43,348 nt of DNA from Lachnospiraceae bacterium (GCA_017436865.1 JAFSCH010000050.1:1-43348); one strand, 5' to 3'. Numbered from the stretch's first letter, positions 15,616 to 25,192 are shown. Notes: a model not told the origin generated them from the letters alone. Numbers and translations are program-made.

Positions 15616-18600
15616 ACTCATTATTAGTGCGTTTGGACCATATGCTGGTGAGATGCCAGAGATTAATTTTGAACAGTTTGAGAATAAGGGATTATTTCTG
15701 ATATCGGGTGATACAGGAGCAGGTAAGACCACTATTTTTGATGCTATTTGTTTTGCATTATATGGAACAACGAGTGGAATGTATCGAGATACTAAGAATC
15801 TTAGAAGTGAGTATGCAAAAGAAAATGTAAGTAGCTTTGTTGATTTCTATTTTTCACACCAGGGTAGAGAATATCATGTGTGGAGACAGCCTTCGTATGA
15901 AAGAAAAAAACAAAAGGGCGGAGATGGCTTTATTACCGAAAAAGAAAAAGCAGTTTTATATATAGAAGGCGAGTCACCGATAGAAGGTCTTACGCAGGTA
16001 AATAATGCAGTGAAAGAGTTGTTGCGCATTGATGAAAAGCAATTTAAACAGATTGCAATGATAGCACAAGGTGAATTTTGGGATTTGCTTAATACAAAGA
16101 CAGAGCGGAGAACAGAGATTCTGCGAACAATCTTTATGACAAATGGGTATAAAAATATTGAGTATAAATTAAAGGATCGTATGGATTCCAATAATGGAAA
16201 AAGGATAAATGCGGAAAATAGTATTGTTCAGTATTTTGATGATGTAAAAGCGGATGAAAATGACGAACTATTAGACAATCTTGTAGAATTTCAGACAAAC
16301 GCAAAGCAATCTGGAAGCGCGTGGAATCTTGATGAGTTATTGAATATTCTAGAAGCAATCATAGAATCAGATCATAAGAGAGAAAAATCAATAAAAGAAG
16401 AGCTTAAAAAGGCAGAAGAAGAACTCAATAAGAATAAAGAGGCACTTGCTACAGCAGAAACGAATAATAAGTTTATTGAAAGGTTAGTTATGCTGGAGAA
16501 AGAGCAGGTAACCTTAAATGAACAAAAGAAAGAAATAGATGAATGGGAAGCTACCTTAAAGAGACAGAAAGCAGCGACACATGAAGTGAATCCATCATAT
16601 ATTGCTTGGAATAAAAAAAGTAGTGAGATTACAGGGACTGAGAAACAAATTCTTCAAAAGAATGATGAAAAAACTTTGGCTAAAAAACAAGTTGAAGCTA
16701 CGAGCAAGGAATGTACTATAGCTGAAAAACGCAAGCCTGACTTGGATGAACTAAAAAAAGTAATTAATAAGATTATGGAAGAGGAAACGAAGTATCAGCA
16801 ACGCGATGCATTGACCAAGAAACTTGCTGAGTTAGAAGAAGCAAAGAAGATGATTAGTGAAGACGAAACCAGACTCAATGCTTCCGAAAAGGAATTGAAA
16901 GAGCAGATAAAAGCGTTAAAACAAATCGTAGCGGATTTAAAAGAAAAGCCTAGTGAATTGCTTAAGCTATGCGCAGAGGGTAAAGAGTTAGCTAATCTTG
17001 ACAGTGATATCAAGGGTATTCTTGAAAGTCAGATGGATGAGAGAGTCAAGCGGCAAAAGGCATTAGTAAGTAAACAAAAAAAGTTTAAAACATCTTTTGA
17101 AGCATATGAAAAAGCGAATGCTGAGCGTATACAAACGGAGAAGATGATTGAAAGTAGCAGAGCAGGAATTTTGGCTGAAGGTTTGAAAGAGGGCGAAAAG
17201 TGTCCGGTATGTGGTTCTTTACATCATCCGGAATTGGCAAAACTTACGAATCGTTCTGTTACAGAGGAGGAATTTAAAGCTTTAAAAGAACGAGAAGATA
17301 AATTACAAGAAGCAAAGTCTACGGATTATACGGCAGCGGAAAAGGCAAAAACAGCCCTTGAAGATTATGAAGAGCATATGAGAATCGCAATTTTAGATTG
17401 CTTGGACAATAGTATTCTTGACATGGAGTCTGATGGAAAGAATCTTGATGAACTTATTGTTGTATTGAAATCTGCAAATGATGTTATAACAGAAAAAATA
17501 AAAGAAAATACAATATTACAGAATTCTATGAAACAGGATTGCAAAATGCTCGAAAAATCAGAAAAAGACCTAGAAGAAGCTTCCGGAGTAAAGACTGAAA
17601 AGCTGGAAGCTGATAAGGAAAGATTGTCTTTCAGAAAGAATGATACCGAGGCAGCAATTACAGAGAGCAAAGCTACTCTAAAAACACTTAACGAATTGAG
17701 TTATGCAGATTGGCATGAAGCGTGTAAGGAGAAGGAAAAAGCTCAGACTCAACTAAAAGAAATCAATGATAGTATAGAGGCTGCTATGAATGCAAAAATG
17801 CAAGCTGAAAGGAAACAAACTACAATAGAAGCGGAGATCAAGACGTTAGAGGCAAGCTTGAAAGTACAGCAAGATGATGAAAAGATATTAAAGACAATTT
17901 TAGATAATAAGCTTACATCTCAAAAGTTTGAAGATATCGAAGAAATGCTTGGTTTTGTGATTTCAGAAGAAGATATTTCTAAGATAGAGGGCAAAATTAA
18001 TCGATATAAACAAGCGGTATCAACAAATCAGACGCAGCTTATGCAAGCAAAGGCCGATGCTGAGGGAAAAACGATGGTTGATATAGCATCTCTTAGAGTG
18101 GTATGTGATGAACAGACGATTCATGTGAATAACATCAGAAAGACGGAAAATATTGTTGTAAACAGAATTGCAAATAATACAGATAAACAGAAAAATATAA
18201 TAGCTCAACGTGATGATTTGGAAAAATCTCGTAAAGAGTATACTATTTGTAAGAGACTGTATGAATTGGTTCGAGGCACAACAGGTAGTGGCAAGATTAC
18301 ATTGGAACAGTATATTCAGGCAGCTGGTTTTGATGGAATCATTGCTGCTGCAAACAGACGATTACAGCCGATGAGTGACGGTCAATATGAACTGTATCGT
18401 CAGGAAGATTCATTAGGAAAGAAGAGCAATAATTTCCTTGATCTGGAAGTATTAGATAACTATACGGGACACAGAAGACCTGTAGGTAATCTTTCAGGAG
18501 GTGAAAGCTTTAAGGCATCATTGAGTTTGGCACTAGGACTTTCTGATACCGTTTCATCAAATCTTGGTGGTGTTCAGATGGATGCCCTGTTTGTAGATGA

Positions 18601-18787
18601 AGGCTTTGGTACGCTTGATAGAAAGTCTATTGATAGTGCAATGGATATTTTGATTAATCTTTCAGGCTCAAATAAACTGGTTGGTGTTATTAGCCATAGA
18701 GAAGAGCTCATTGAGAATATTCCGCAACAGATACATGTTAAGAAGACGAAAGATGGAAGTCAGCTTGATATAGATATGGGAGTTTAG
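15602..18787 (+). CDS. sbcC: Exonuclease SbcCD, subunit C
   Basis: This 1061-residue Rad50-like SMC ATPase carries Walker A GDTGAGKTT near residue 37, the zinc-hook CPVCGS near 534 between two long coiled coils, the signature NLSGGESFKASLSLALG, and Walker B MDALFVDEGFGTLD. The start at 15602 (MKPIKLIISAFGPYAG) matches family N-termini; a GTG at 15593 would add three residues. It overlaps sbcD. Confidence 0.96.
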   Translation: MKPIKLIISAFGPYAGEMPEINFEQFENKGLFLISGDTGAGKTTIFDAICFALYGTTSGMYRDTKNLRSEYAKENVSSFVDFYFSHQGREYHVWRQPSYERKKQKGGDGFITEKEKAVLYIEGESPIEGLTQVNNAVKELLRIDEKQFKQIAMIAQGEFWDLLNTKTERRTEILRTIFMTNGYKNIEYKLKDRMDSNNGKRINAENSIVQYFDDVKADENDELLDNLVEFQTNAKQSGSAWNLDELLNILEAIIESDHKREKSIKEELKKAEEELNKNKEALATAETNNKFIERLVMLEKEQVTLNEQKKEIDEWEATLKRQKAATHEVNPSYIAWNKKSSEITGTEKQILQKNDEKTLAKKQVEATSKECTIAEKRKPDLDELKKVINKIMEEETKYQQRDALTKKLAELEEAKKMISEDETRLNASEKELKEQIKALKQIVADLKEKPSELLKLCAEGKELANLDSDIKGILESQMDERVKRQKALVSKQKKFKTSFEAYEKANAERIQTEKMIESSRAGILAEGLKEGEKCPVCGSLHHPELAKLTNRSVTEEEFKALKEREDKLQEAKSTDYTAAEKAKTALEDYEEHMRIAILDCLDNSILDMESDGKNLDELIVVLKSANDVITEKIKENTILQNSMKQDCKMLEKSEKDLEEASGVKTEKLEADKERLSFRKNDTEAAITESKATLKTLNELSYADWHEACKEKEKAQTQLKEINDSIEAAMNAKMQAERKQTTIEAEIKTLEASLKVQQDDEKILKTILDNKLTSQKFEDIEEMLGFVISEEDISKIEGKINRYKQAVSTNQTQLMQAKADAEGKTMVDIASLRVVCDEQTIHVNNIRKTENIVVNRIANNTDKQKNIIAQRDDLEKSRKEYTICKRLYELVRGTTGSGKITLEQYIQAAGFDGIIAAANRRLQPMSDGQYELYRQEDSLGKKSNNFLDLEVLDNYTGHRRPVGNLSGGESFKASLSLALGLSDTVSSNLGGVQMDALFVDEGFGTLDRKSIDSAMDILINLSGSNKLVGVISHREELIENIPQQIHVKKTKDGSQLDIDMGV

Positions 18788-19119
18788 AGAAGCGAGTATG
18801 TCAGGTTGAAGTTGCTGATGGTGGTTTACCAATCAAGAAATGGAAGGATAGTACAATAGTGGATAAAGAATAGTTAAGATATTCTGGGTAATAGTCATGC
18901 AAAGGTCAGCTGCTCATCTAAAAAAAGAACAGTTGTTTGTGGTGATTATTGGACACCTAATAATCTACAATTGGAATCAAGATAAGGAAAAACTTATTTT
19001 GGTTCCAATTTTTTTATTTTACGTGAAAGGCTAGTTGAAGTGGCTACTCTCAATGCACGGAGTATGAATTCCTAGAAGAAGTACTATGGAGTCAGGGAAA
19101 AGGAATTAGCAAAGAGAGA
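18788..19119 (+). other. Gap after sbcC with a gene relic and a terminator
   Basis: 18794-18852 encodes a relic of the 92-aa gene at 13361 (CQVEVADGG, then LPIKKWK, against CQFEVADDW and LIKQE). AATTGGAATCAAGATAAG at about 18969 pairs with CTTATTTTGGTTCCAATT and is followed by a T7 run ending near 19016; it is a likely terminator of sbcDC. Nothing else was recognised. Confidence 0.6.
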
Positions 19120-19158
19120 AATTAAAAAGTACCGTAAATTGAATTACGATACTTTTTT
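19120..19158. terminator. Bidirectional terminator before the cas locus; 3' end of the crRNA-like RNA
   Basis: AAAAAGTACCGTAA (19124-19137) and TTACGATACTTTTT (19144-19157) form a stem with one mismatch. Both strands read T-runs, so it can end plus-strand transcripts and the minus-strand RNA that starts near 19213. Confidence 0.8.
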
Positions 19159-19213
19159 GAATATATTTTAATTATTATTTCAATCCACATCTCTTGGGAC
19201 ACTAAGAGATGAC
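19120..19213 (-). ncRNA. Candidate crRNA-like, cas-repressing RNA (CreR type)
   Basis: A single CRISPR-repeat-like hairpin lies at 19177-19213 on the minus strand: CATCTCTT, an 8-nt loop, AAGAGATG, then TGGATTGAAAT, identical to the last 11 nt of the array repeats (the handle left by Cas5c processing). It is followed by a pseudo-spacer starting AATAATTAAAATATATTC, which runs into the terminator. The pseudo-spacer's first 17 nt match 16 of 17 bases of 19247-19263 in the cas promoter, beside a TTC PAM. A promoter upstream would start the RNA at the hairpin. Such RNAs are known to guide type I effectors to repress cas genes without cleavage. I infer the same here; no expression data are available. 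Confidence 0.82.
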
Positions 19214-19219
19214 ACAGCT

Positions 19220-19248
19220 ATTTTATCATAATGAGTAGTCGCGTTCAA
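19220..19248 (-). promoter_or_regulatory. Promoter of the crRNA-like RNA
   Basis: On the minus strand TTGAAC (19243-19248), a 17-bp spacer, and TAAAAT (19220-19225) place the start near 19213, exactly at the repeat-like hairpin. The -35 box overlaps the TTC PAM and first bases of the cas-promoter target, so effector binding could also repress this RNA. Confidence 0.72.
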
Positions 19249-19270
19249 TAAATAAAATATATTTGACATG
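19244..19270 (+). promoter_or_regulatory. Pseudo-protospacer in the cas promoter
   Basis: TTC (19244-19246) is followed by AATAAATAAAATATATT (19247-19263), which matches the pseudo-spacer at 16 of 17 positions. The mismatch is at position 6, and the next one at 18. Both are positions that type I crRNAs do not pair. The match runs up to the -35 box. Confidence 0.8.
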
Positions 19271-19291
19271 TTATAGGATGAGTAGTAACAT
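19263..19291 (+). promoter_or_regulatory. cas operon promoter
   Basis: A perfect TTGACA (19263-19268), a 17-bp spacer, and TAACAT (19286-19291). A direct repeat ATGAGTAGT at 19231 and 19278 brackets the region and could be a protein-binding site. Confidence 0.75.
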
Positions 19292-19321
19292 ATAAATGTA
19301 GTGACAAAGGAGACTAAAAAC

Positions 19322-21748
19322 ATGAATTGTATAGCACATTTGGCGATTAAAGATGGAGAAAGAATAGAACAATATTTAGAAGAACACTGTAGTCAGGTTG
19401 CAAAGTATGCAGGAGAAAGTTTGAAAAATATAGGATTTTATAATGTGGCGTATTTGAGTGGAGCGTTGCACGATATGGGGAAGGCAACCCAGAGTTTTGA
19501 CGAATATATAGAGAAAGCTTTTCGAGGAGAAAACCCTACAAAGGGCTCAGTGATTCATAGTTATACAGGTGTAGTATATATTCTGGAGAAATATCATAAT
19601 GAGGGGAGTTATGAAAAATTAACTAGTGAGATAATCGGTTATGCAATAGGAGCACATCACGGATTGTTTGATTGTATTGATTTATATGGATGTAATGGAT
19701 TTGATAAGCGATTAATGAAAGATAAATCGGAAATCTGTTATGAAGAAGCAGTCGATAATTTTTTCAGTGGAGTATTAGCTGAAAAAGAAATAGAAGAGTA
19801 TTTTAGGAAAGCAGTAGATGAAATAAAAAGTTTTTGTGATAGATGTGTTAAGAGTATTTCCGTGGAGAAAAAAGAAAAAAATCAGGTAATGGATTTTCAA
19901 ATCGGATTTTTAGCTAGATTAGTAACTTCAGCGGTAATCTATGGTGATAGAAGAGATACTCGTGAGTTTATGCAAGGTAGCGTAGAGAATGTGCAAGATT
20001 TTAGTGTAGAGAAGAATAAATGGATGGAAATAACAGAGCCTTTTGAGAAAAAGATAAAACTATTTTCTGCAAAAACAGAATTAAATAAAGTGCGTCATAA
20101 AATATCAAATCAATGTTTTGATTTTGCAAAAAGAGAAACAGGAATATATCGATTGAATGTACCAACAGGCGCAGGAAAAACATTATCAACTTTACGGTAT
20201 GCATTAGAACATGCCAAAGTATATGGAAAAAAAAGAATTATATTTATTATCCCATTGCTTAGTGTTATCGATCAAAACGCAAAAGTATTTCACGAGTATC
20301 TGGGAAATAGTGGTAACATTCTTGAGCATCATTCTAATGTAATTAGAGAAAGAACAGAGGCCGACGAAAAAGAAAATGAGTATAATGATGGATATTTGCA
20401 AGAAGATTGGAATGGTTATCCTATCATTATATCTACCCTAGTGCAATTATTGGAAATATTGTTTGCGCACAAAACATCAACAATTAGCAGGTTACAAGCA
20501 TTAAGTGACAGTGTTATCGTGTTTGATGAAATACAATCTCTACCAAAGAAAACAACAGAGATGTTTAATGTTGCAATGAACTTCTTAAAAACGCATTGTA
20601 ATACCACCATTATACTATCCTCAGCAACACAGCCTTGCTTAGAAACAGTAGAGTGGCCAATAGAATTAGCAGATAATCCGGATATGGTCAAATTATCCGA
20701 GAGTGAGTTAGAGGTGTTTAATAGAGCAGAAATTATAGATAAGATTACGCCGTATGGGATGTCTGATGATGAATTAGAAGAATTTTGTGAAGAATTGATT
20801 AGAGATACTAGTTCATTGTTAGTTATCTGTAACACCAAAAAAGAGGCAAGAGATCTGTTTTGCAGATTAAATGATAAAGGAAATGAGAACTGCGAGGTGT
20901 TTCATCTTTCAACAGCTATGTGTCAAGCACATAGAGTAAATGTGCTGGTTGATATACAGAGAAAATTAGATACAGTGCAGAAGAAACCACAGGAAAGCAA
21001 AAAAATAATTTGTGTTGCAACACAGATGGTTGAAGCGGGAATTGATTTTTCATTTCAGTGTGTGGTTCGTTTGCTCGCAGGTTTGGATAATCTGACGCAA
21101 GCAGCTGGTAGATGTAACAGAAGTAACGAATATTTGGAAAAAGGAAAAGTATATTTTGTAAGACTGCAAAATGAATATTTAAGTAAGCTAACAGAGATTA
21201 AGGTAGCACAAGAGAGTGCGGCGGAAGTATTACAAAAGAAAGATTTGCTATATAAGGAAAATATCATCGGAGAGCAAGCTATCAATTCATTTTATAAAGG
21301 TGTTTTTGCTACCTTAAGAAAGGAAATAAAATATCCGATGCCGGATGATACAAAATATTCTTTATCAAGGTTGCTTGGAAATCAATTGAAAGAAAATGCC
21401 AGCTACTATATGACGCAACCTTTTAAGACAGTAGCAAGTAAGTTTAAAGTATTCGATGATGAAACCGTGGATGTTATTGTACCGTATGGTAATGGTATTG
21501 ACATTATACAGAGGCTGCAAAGCATAGATAACTACAGAGAGGAGATAGGGGAATTAAAAGAAATTATTAAGGCTGCAAAACCGTACACAATAAGTGTTTA
21601 TAATCATCAATTAAAGAAATTATCGGAGTATGGTTGGCTAGAGGAATTTTTTGAAGGAAAGATTTTGGTATTAAGTGAAGAAATGTACTCTGAAAAATAT
21701 GGACTAAAGCAAATGGTTCAGCAGAGTGTAGAAAATTATATTTTTTAA
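19322..21748 (+). CDS. cas3: CRISPR-associated helicase-nuclease Cas3 (type I-C)
   Basis: This 808-residue protein degrades DNA bound by the type I-C Cascade. The HD nuclease domain is N-terminal (LHDMGK near residue 48; GAHHG near 112). The SF2 helicase follows: motif I VPTGAGKT near 279, motif II VFDEIQSL near 400, SSATQP, VATQMVEAGIDFSF and QAAGRCNR. The start at 19322 follows AAAGGAGA by 7 nt; the GTG at 19301 lacks a site. First gene of the cas operon; its stop overlaps an upstream in-frame ATG of cas5c. Confidence 0.96.
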   Translation: MNCIAHLAIKDGERIEQYLEEHCSQVAKYAGESLKNIGFYNVAYLSGALHDMGKATQSFDEYIEKAFRGENPTKGSVIHSYTGVVYILEKYHNEGSYEKLTSEIIGYAIGAHHGLFDCIDLYGCNGFDKRLMKDKSEICYEEAVDNFFSGVLAEKEIEEYFRKAVDEIKSFCDRCVKSISVEKKEKNQVMDFQIGFLARLVTSAVIYGDRRDTREFMQGSVENVQDFSVEKNKWMEITEPFEKKIKLFSAKTELNKVRHKISNQCFDFAKRETGIYRLNVPTGAGKTLSTLRYALEHAKVYGKKRIIFIIPLLSVIDQNAKVFHEYLGNSGNILEHHSNVIRERTEADEKENEYNDGYLQEDWNGYPIIISTLVQLLEILFAHKTSTISRLQALSDSVIVFDEIQSLPKKTTEMFNVAMNFLKTHCNTTIILSSATQPCLETVEWPIELADNPDMVKLSESELEVFNRAEIIDKITPYGMSDDELEEFCEELIRDTSSLLVICNTKKEARDLFCRLNDKGNENCEVFHLSTAMCQAHRVNVLVDIQRKLDTVQKKPQESKKIICVATQMVEAGIDFSFQCVVRLLAGLDNLTQAAGRCNRSNEYLEKGKVYFVRLQNEYLSKLTEIKVAQESAAEVLQKKDLLYKENIIGEQAINSFYKGVFATLRKEIKYPMPDDTKYSLSRLLGNQLKENASYYMTQPFKTVASKFKVFDDETVDVIVPYGNGIDIIQRLQSIDNYREEIGELKEIIKAAKPYTISVYNHQLKKLSEYGWLEEFFEGKILVLSEEMYSEKYGLKQMVQQSVENYIF

Positions 21749-21762
21749 TGGAGGTGATGACA

Positions 21763-22488
21763 GTGATACACAGAAATTCAGTTGAGTTTGAGGTTTATGG
21801 AGATTATGGGTTGTTTTCAGAACCAGTGACTAGAGTTGGGGGCGAAAAATGCTCAAGTCAAGTACCAAGTTATGAAGCTATAAAAGGAATACTTCATAGT
21901 ATTTATTGGAAACCAACGATAATCTGGATTGTAGATGAAATTCGCGTTATGAATCCAATTCAAACAGAAACGAAAGGAATCCGACCAATCAAGTATTATA
22001 AGGATGGTAATGATTTATCTTATTATACATATTTGCGTGATTGCAGATATCAAGTAAGAGCACATTTTATATGGAATAAAAATCGACCAGAACTGGAATG
22101 TGATAGAAATGAGCACAAGCATCATAATATTGCTAAACGAATGATAGAAAGAGGTGGAAGACGTGATGTTTTCTTAGGTACACGTGAGTGTCAAGGGTAT
22201 GTAAAGCCATGTGTATTCGGAGAGGGCAAAGGATTTTATGATGACATCGAAGAGCTGGGATTTGGAATGACATATCATGGTATCACTTATGCAGATGAGG
22301 CGTATTCAGAAGATACAAAAGGGAAGATGTCTGTACGATTTTGGCGTGCTGAAATGAAGAAAGGTGTGATTTCTTTTATTCCACCATGGGAGTGCATACA
22401 CAGACCGATTCGTGAAATGAATGTAAAAGCATTTGGAGAGGCACATAATAATATTAGCTTTGACAAGGAGGAAGAGGTGATAGACTAA
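21763..22488 (+). CDS. cas5c: Cas5c (Cas5d), type I-C crRNA endonuclease
   Basis: This encodes 241 residues. In type I-C, which has no Cas6, Cas5c cuts the repeat RNA below its hairpin and keeps the handle bound. The N-terminal VEFEVYGDYGLFSEPVTRVG (RAMP fold), GILHSIYWKP, and the EHKHHNIAKRMIERGGRRDV stretch holding candidate catalytic Lys-His residues fit the family. GTG at 21763 is chosen because GGAGG lies 8 nt upstream; in-frame ATGs at 21748 and 21757 overlap that site. It ends directly at the cas8c start. Confidence 0.93.
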   Translation: MIHRNSVEFEVYGDYGLFSEPVTRVGGEKCSSQVPSYEAIKGILHSIYWKPTIIWIVDEIRVMNPIQTETKGIRPIKYYKDGNDLSYYTYLRDCRYQVRAHFIWNKNRPELECDRNEHKHHNIAKRMIERGGRRDVFLGTRECQGYVKPCVFGEGKGFYDDIEELGFGMTYHGITYADEAYSEDTKGKMSVRFWRAEMKKGVISFIPPWECIHRPIREMNVKAFGEAHNNISFDKEEEVID

Positions 22489-24342
22489 ATGTCATGGATG
22501 AAACAGTTATATCTTACGTATGATGAAATAGCAAAGCGAGATGATGAGGATAATGTATTAACACCGCTGGCGCATCAATATGCGAAAGCTCAGCTAGAAG
22601 TCCTTTTGCAGGAAAATGGCGAACTGGTAACTATTAATATTGTGGATAAGGATGCTGCCAGAACCTTGATTCCGGTTACAGAGGCTTCTAGCGGAAGGAG
22701 TTCAGGTGTTGCGCCTCATGCACTATGTGATACGTTAGCTTATGTTGTGAAAGATTTTTCGAAACATTGCAAAAGTGAAAAAGACAAGAATATGGCAGAT
22801 AAGAAGTATGAAGCATATATTCAGAATCTTAAAAAATGGTGTGAATCAGATTATTCTCATATTAAGGTTAGAGCAATCTACCAGTATTTAACAAGTGGAG
22901 AAATGTTAAGTGATTTGATAAAAACGGATATTATTCATTTGGATGATATGGGATTATATCAAGATGAAAAAATAGCCGGACAATCATATGAGAAGTCACT
23001 TGTTAGATTTAAGGTAATTATGCATGATTTGAATAGTAGTCTGGGCGATGGAATCGATATGTCTCTGATAAATTCATATATTGAATTTTATCAGGCAAAT
23101 CAAGATGGTAGAAGAGATATTTGCTATTTTTCAGGACTTGAGAAAGTAATATCGGACAATCATCCAAAGGGTGTAGTCCCGATAGCTGGAAATGCAAAAC
23201 TGGTATCGGCTAATGACAGTAGTGGATATACTTTTAGAGGCAGATTTCGTGATGCGCAACAGGCAAGTGCTTTAAGTTATGACGCGTCACAGAAGATTCA
23301 CAGTGCCTTGGCTTGGCTGGTTAAGAATCAAGGGGAAACAATAGGAACGAAGGATACACGAACTTTCGTCTGCTGGAATCCGCAGGGTAAGAAGACGATA
23401 CCACTCTTTGATGATATATATGGTATTGAGGAAGATGAAGAAGAATGCGTTGATATAGATTATGGAAGAAAGTTCAGAAATACACTAAAAGGATATAAAG
23501 ATCAGTTTGCTGAGGATGAAAATATTCTAGTGATGGGATTAGAAGCGGCGACAGCAGGACGTCTATCCATTACATACTATAACGAGTTTTCAGCTAGAGA
23601 ATTCTGGGACAGAATTGAGCAATGGTATGATACTTGTAAGTGGAATTATTTTGATTACAAAAAAAAGAAAAATAAAGAACGTTCACCGACATTTAAACAA
23701 ATTGCACAGTGTGCCTTCGGAACAGAGAAAGGAAGTTTTATTGATGTCAGCGATAAGGTTTTAAAAGAGCAATCGCAACGCTTGATGAGGTGCATGCTTG
23801 AAGATGGAAAGATTCCTTTAGATATTGTAAATGCGTTGGTAAACAGGGCATCTACGCCTACAGCATATTCATATTATAACAGGGAATATTTGTTATCAAC
23901 AACGTGTGCAGTTATCAAGAAATATTATTTTGACAAGAAAGGAGAAAAAGTTTCGATGAAGTTAGATTTAAATAATACGGACAGAAGTTATTTGTTTGGT
24001 CGTTTATTGGCAATTTATGATCACGCAGAAAGAATCACATATGACAATTTGGGAGAACGTGATACAAATGCAGTCAGACTACAAAGTGCATTTGTAAATC
24101 ATCCTATGCAGACGTGGCTGGTTTTAGAGGAGGTAATGAATCCATACTATAAAAAATTAGGCGCAAAAAGAAGTGGATATTTTAAAACTATGATAAGCGA
24201 AATTGTTACAATGATACAAAATGGTGATGTGGCTGAGTTAAATAAGAGATTAAAGGAAACATATTTGCTGGGTTATTATTTACAACGAGCAGAATTGTAT
24301 AAGAAAAACGATGAAAAGCAGGAGGTAGAGGATAATGAGTAA
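22489..24342 (+). CDS. cas8c: Cas8c (Csd1), large Cascade subunit
   Basis: This 617-residue large subunit of type I-C Cascade recognises the PAM and recruits Cas3. Family features: the N-terminal MKQLYLTYDEIAKR, VTEASSGRSSGVAPHALCDT, CYFSGLEKVISDNHPKGVVP, ARSTPTAY-like NRASTPTAYSYYNREYLLST, and NHPMQTW followed by YYKKLGAKRSGYF near the C-terminus. A separate internal start in the C-terminal part of cas8c is known to yield the small subunit Cas11c in type I-C; I could not locate that start with confidence. It overlaps cas7 by 8 bp. Confidence 0.95.
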   Translation: MSWMKQLYLTYDEIAKRDDEDNVLTPLAHQYAKAQLEVLLQENGELVTINIVDKDAARTLIPVTEASSGRSSGVAPHALCDTLAYVVKDFSKHCKSEKDKNMADKKYEAYIQNLKKWCESDYSHIKVRAIYQYLTSGEMLSDLIKTDIIHLDDMGLYQDEKIAGQSYEKSLVRFKVIMHDLNSSLGDGIDMSLINSYIEFYQANQDGRRDICYFSGLEKVISDNHPKGVVPIAGNAKLVSANDSSGYTFRGRFRDAQQASALSYDASQKIHSALAWLVKNQGETIGTKDTRTFVCWNPQGKKTIPLFDDIYGIEEDEEECVDIDYGRKFRNTLKGYKDQFAEDENILVMGLEAATAGRLSITYYNEFSAREFWDRIEQWYDTCKWNYFDYKKKKNKERSPTFKQIAQCAFGTEKGSFIDVSDKVLKEQSQRLMRCMLEDGKIPLDIVNALVNRASTPTAYSYYNREYLLSTTCAVIKKYYFDKKGEKVSMKLDLNNTDRSYLFGRLLAIYDHAERITYDNLGERDTNAVRLQSAFVNHPMQTWLVLEEVMNPYYKKLGAKRSGYFKTMISEIVTMIQNGDVAELNKRLKETYLLGYYLQRAELYKKNDEKQEVEDNE

Positions 24343-25189
24343 CTTACAGAATAAGATTGATTTTGTAGTATTGGTAAAGGTGGAAAATGCGAATCCGAAT
24401 GGTGATCCGTTGAATGGAAACAGACCGAGAACAACATATAGTGGTAATGGAGAAATTTCCGATGTATGTATTAAGAGAAAAATCAGAAATCGTTTGCAGG
24501 ATATGGGAGAGAATCTGTTTGTACAATCGTCAGAAAGAAGTGACGATGGATATACATCATTAAGCGAGCGTGCTTCAAAGACTATTACATCTTATAAAGA
24601 TAATGATGATTATGCAAAGCAAGCATGCGAAAAGTGGATTGATGTAAGAAGCTTTGGACAAGTATTTGCATTTAAGTCATCGGATAAAAAGGAAAGTGTT
24701 TCGGTAGGAGTACGAGGACCGGTTTCTGTTCATCAGGCAATTAGTTGTTCACCGGTTGATATTAACAGTATGCAGATAACCAAGAGTGTTAATAGTGAAC
24801 CGACAAAGGATGGAAAGAAAACTTCAGATACAATGGGTACGAAGCATTATGTTGATTTCGGACTGTATAAAATAAAGGGATCTATCAATGTACAACAGGC
24901 TGAAAAAACAGGATTTTCGGAGGGGGATGCGGAGAAGATAAAAGAGGCATTACGAACCTTATTTATCAATGATTCTTCAGCAGCGAGACCAGATGGAAGT
25001 ATGGAAGTAGTAAAAATATATTGGTGGAAACATAATAATAAGATTGGACAGTATTCAGCGGCAAAAGTACATGATTCTGTCAAGGTAACACTAAAAGAAG
25101 ATGTCGCTGTGCCAAGTAGTGTAGACGATTATGTGATTACGGTGGAAGAATTAACTGATTTGGCTCCAGAGGTAATAGAAGGAATATAA
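24335..25189 (+). CDS. cas7c: Cas7c (Csd2), Cascade backbone
   Basis: This 284-residue protein forms the helical filament that holds the crRNA spacer. The Cas7 signature VKVENANPNGDPLNGNRPRT at the N-terminus and CIKRKIRNRL are clear. VRGPVSVHQAISCSPVDINS and TMGTKHYVDFGLYKIKGSIN are typical of Csd2. The start codon lies inside the end of cas8c, showing translational coupling. Confidence 0.96.
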   Translation: MSNLQNKIDFVVLVKVENANPNGDPLNGNRPRTTYSGNGEISDVCIKRKIRNRLQDMGENLFVQSSERSDDGYTSLSERASKTITSYKDNDDYAKQACEKWIDVRSFGQVFAFKSSDKKESVSVGVRGPVSVHQAISCSPVDINSMQITKSVNSEPTKDGKKTSDTMGTKHYVDFGLYKIKGSINVQQAEKTGFSEGDAEKIKEALRTLFINDSSAARPDGSMEVVKIYWWKHNNKIGQYSAAKVHDSVKVTLKEDVAVPSSVDDYVITVEELTDLAPEVIEGI

Positions 25190-25192
25190 TTT

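Noticed and set aside
19120-19213. A CreTA-type RNA antitoxin guarding a small toxin
   Set aside because: The pseudo-spacer matches the cas promoter, and I see no small toxin gene with a matching promoter nearby; cas autorepression fits better.
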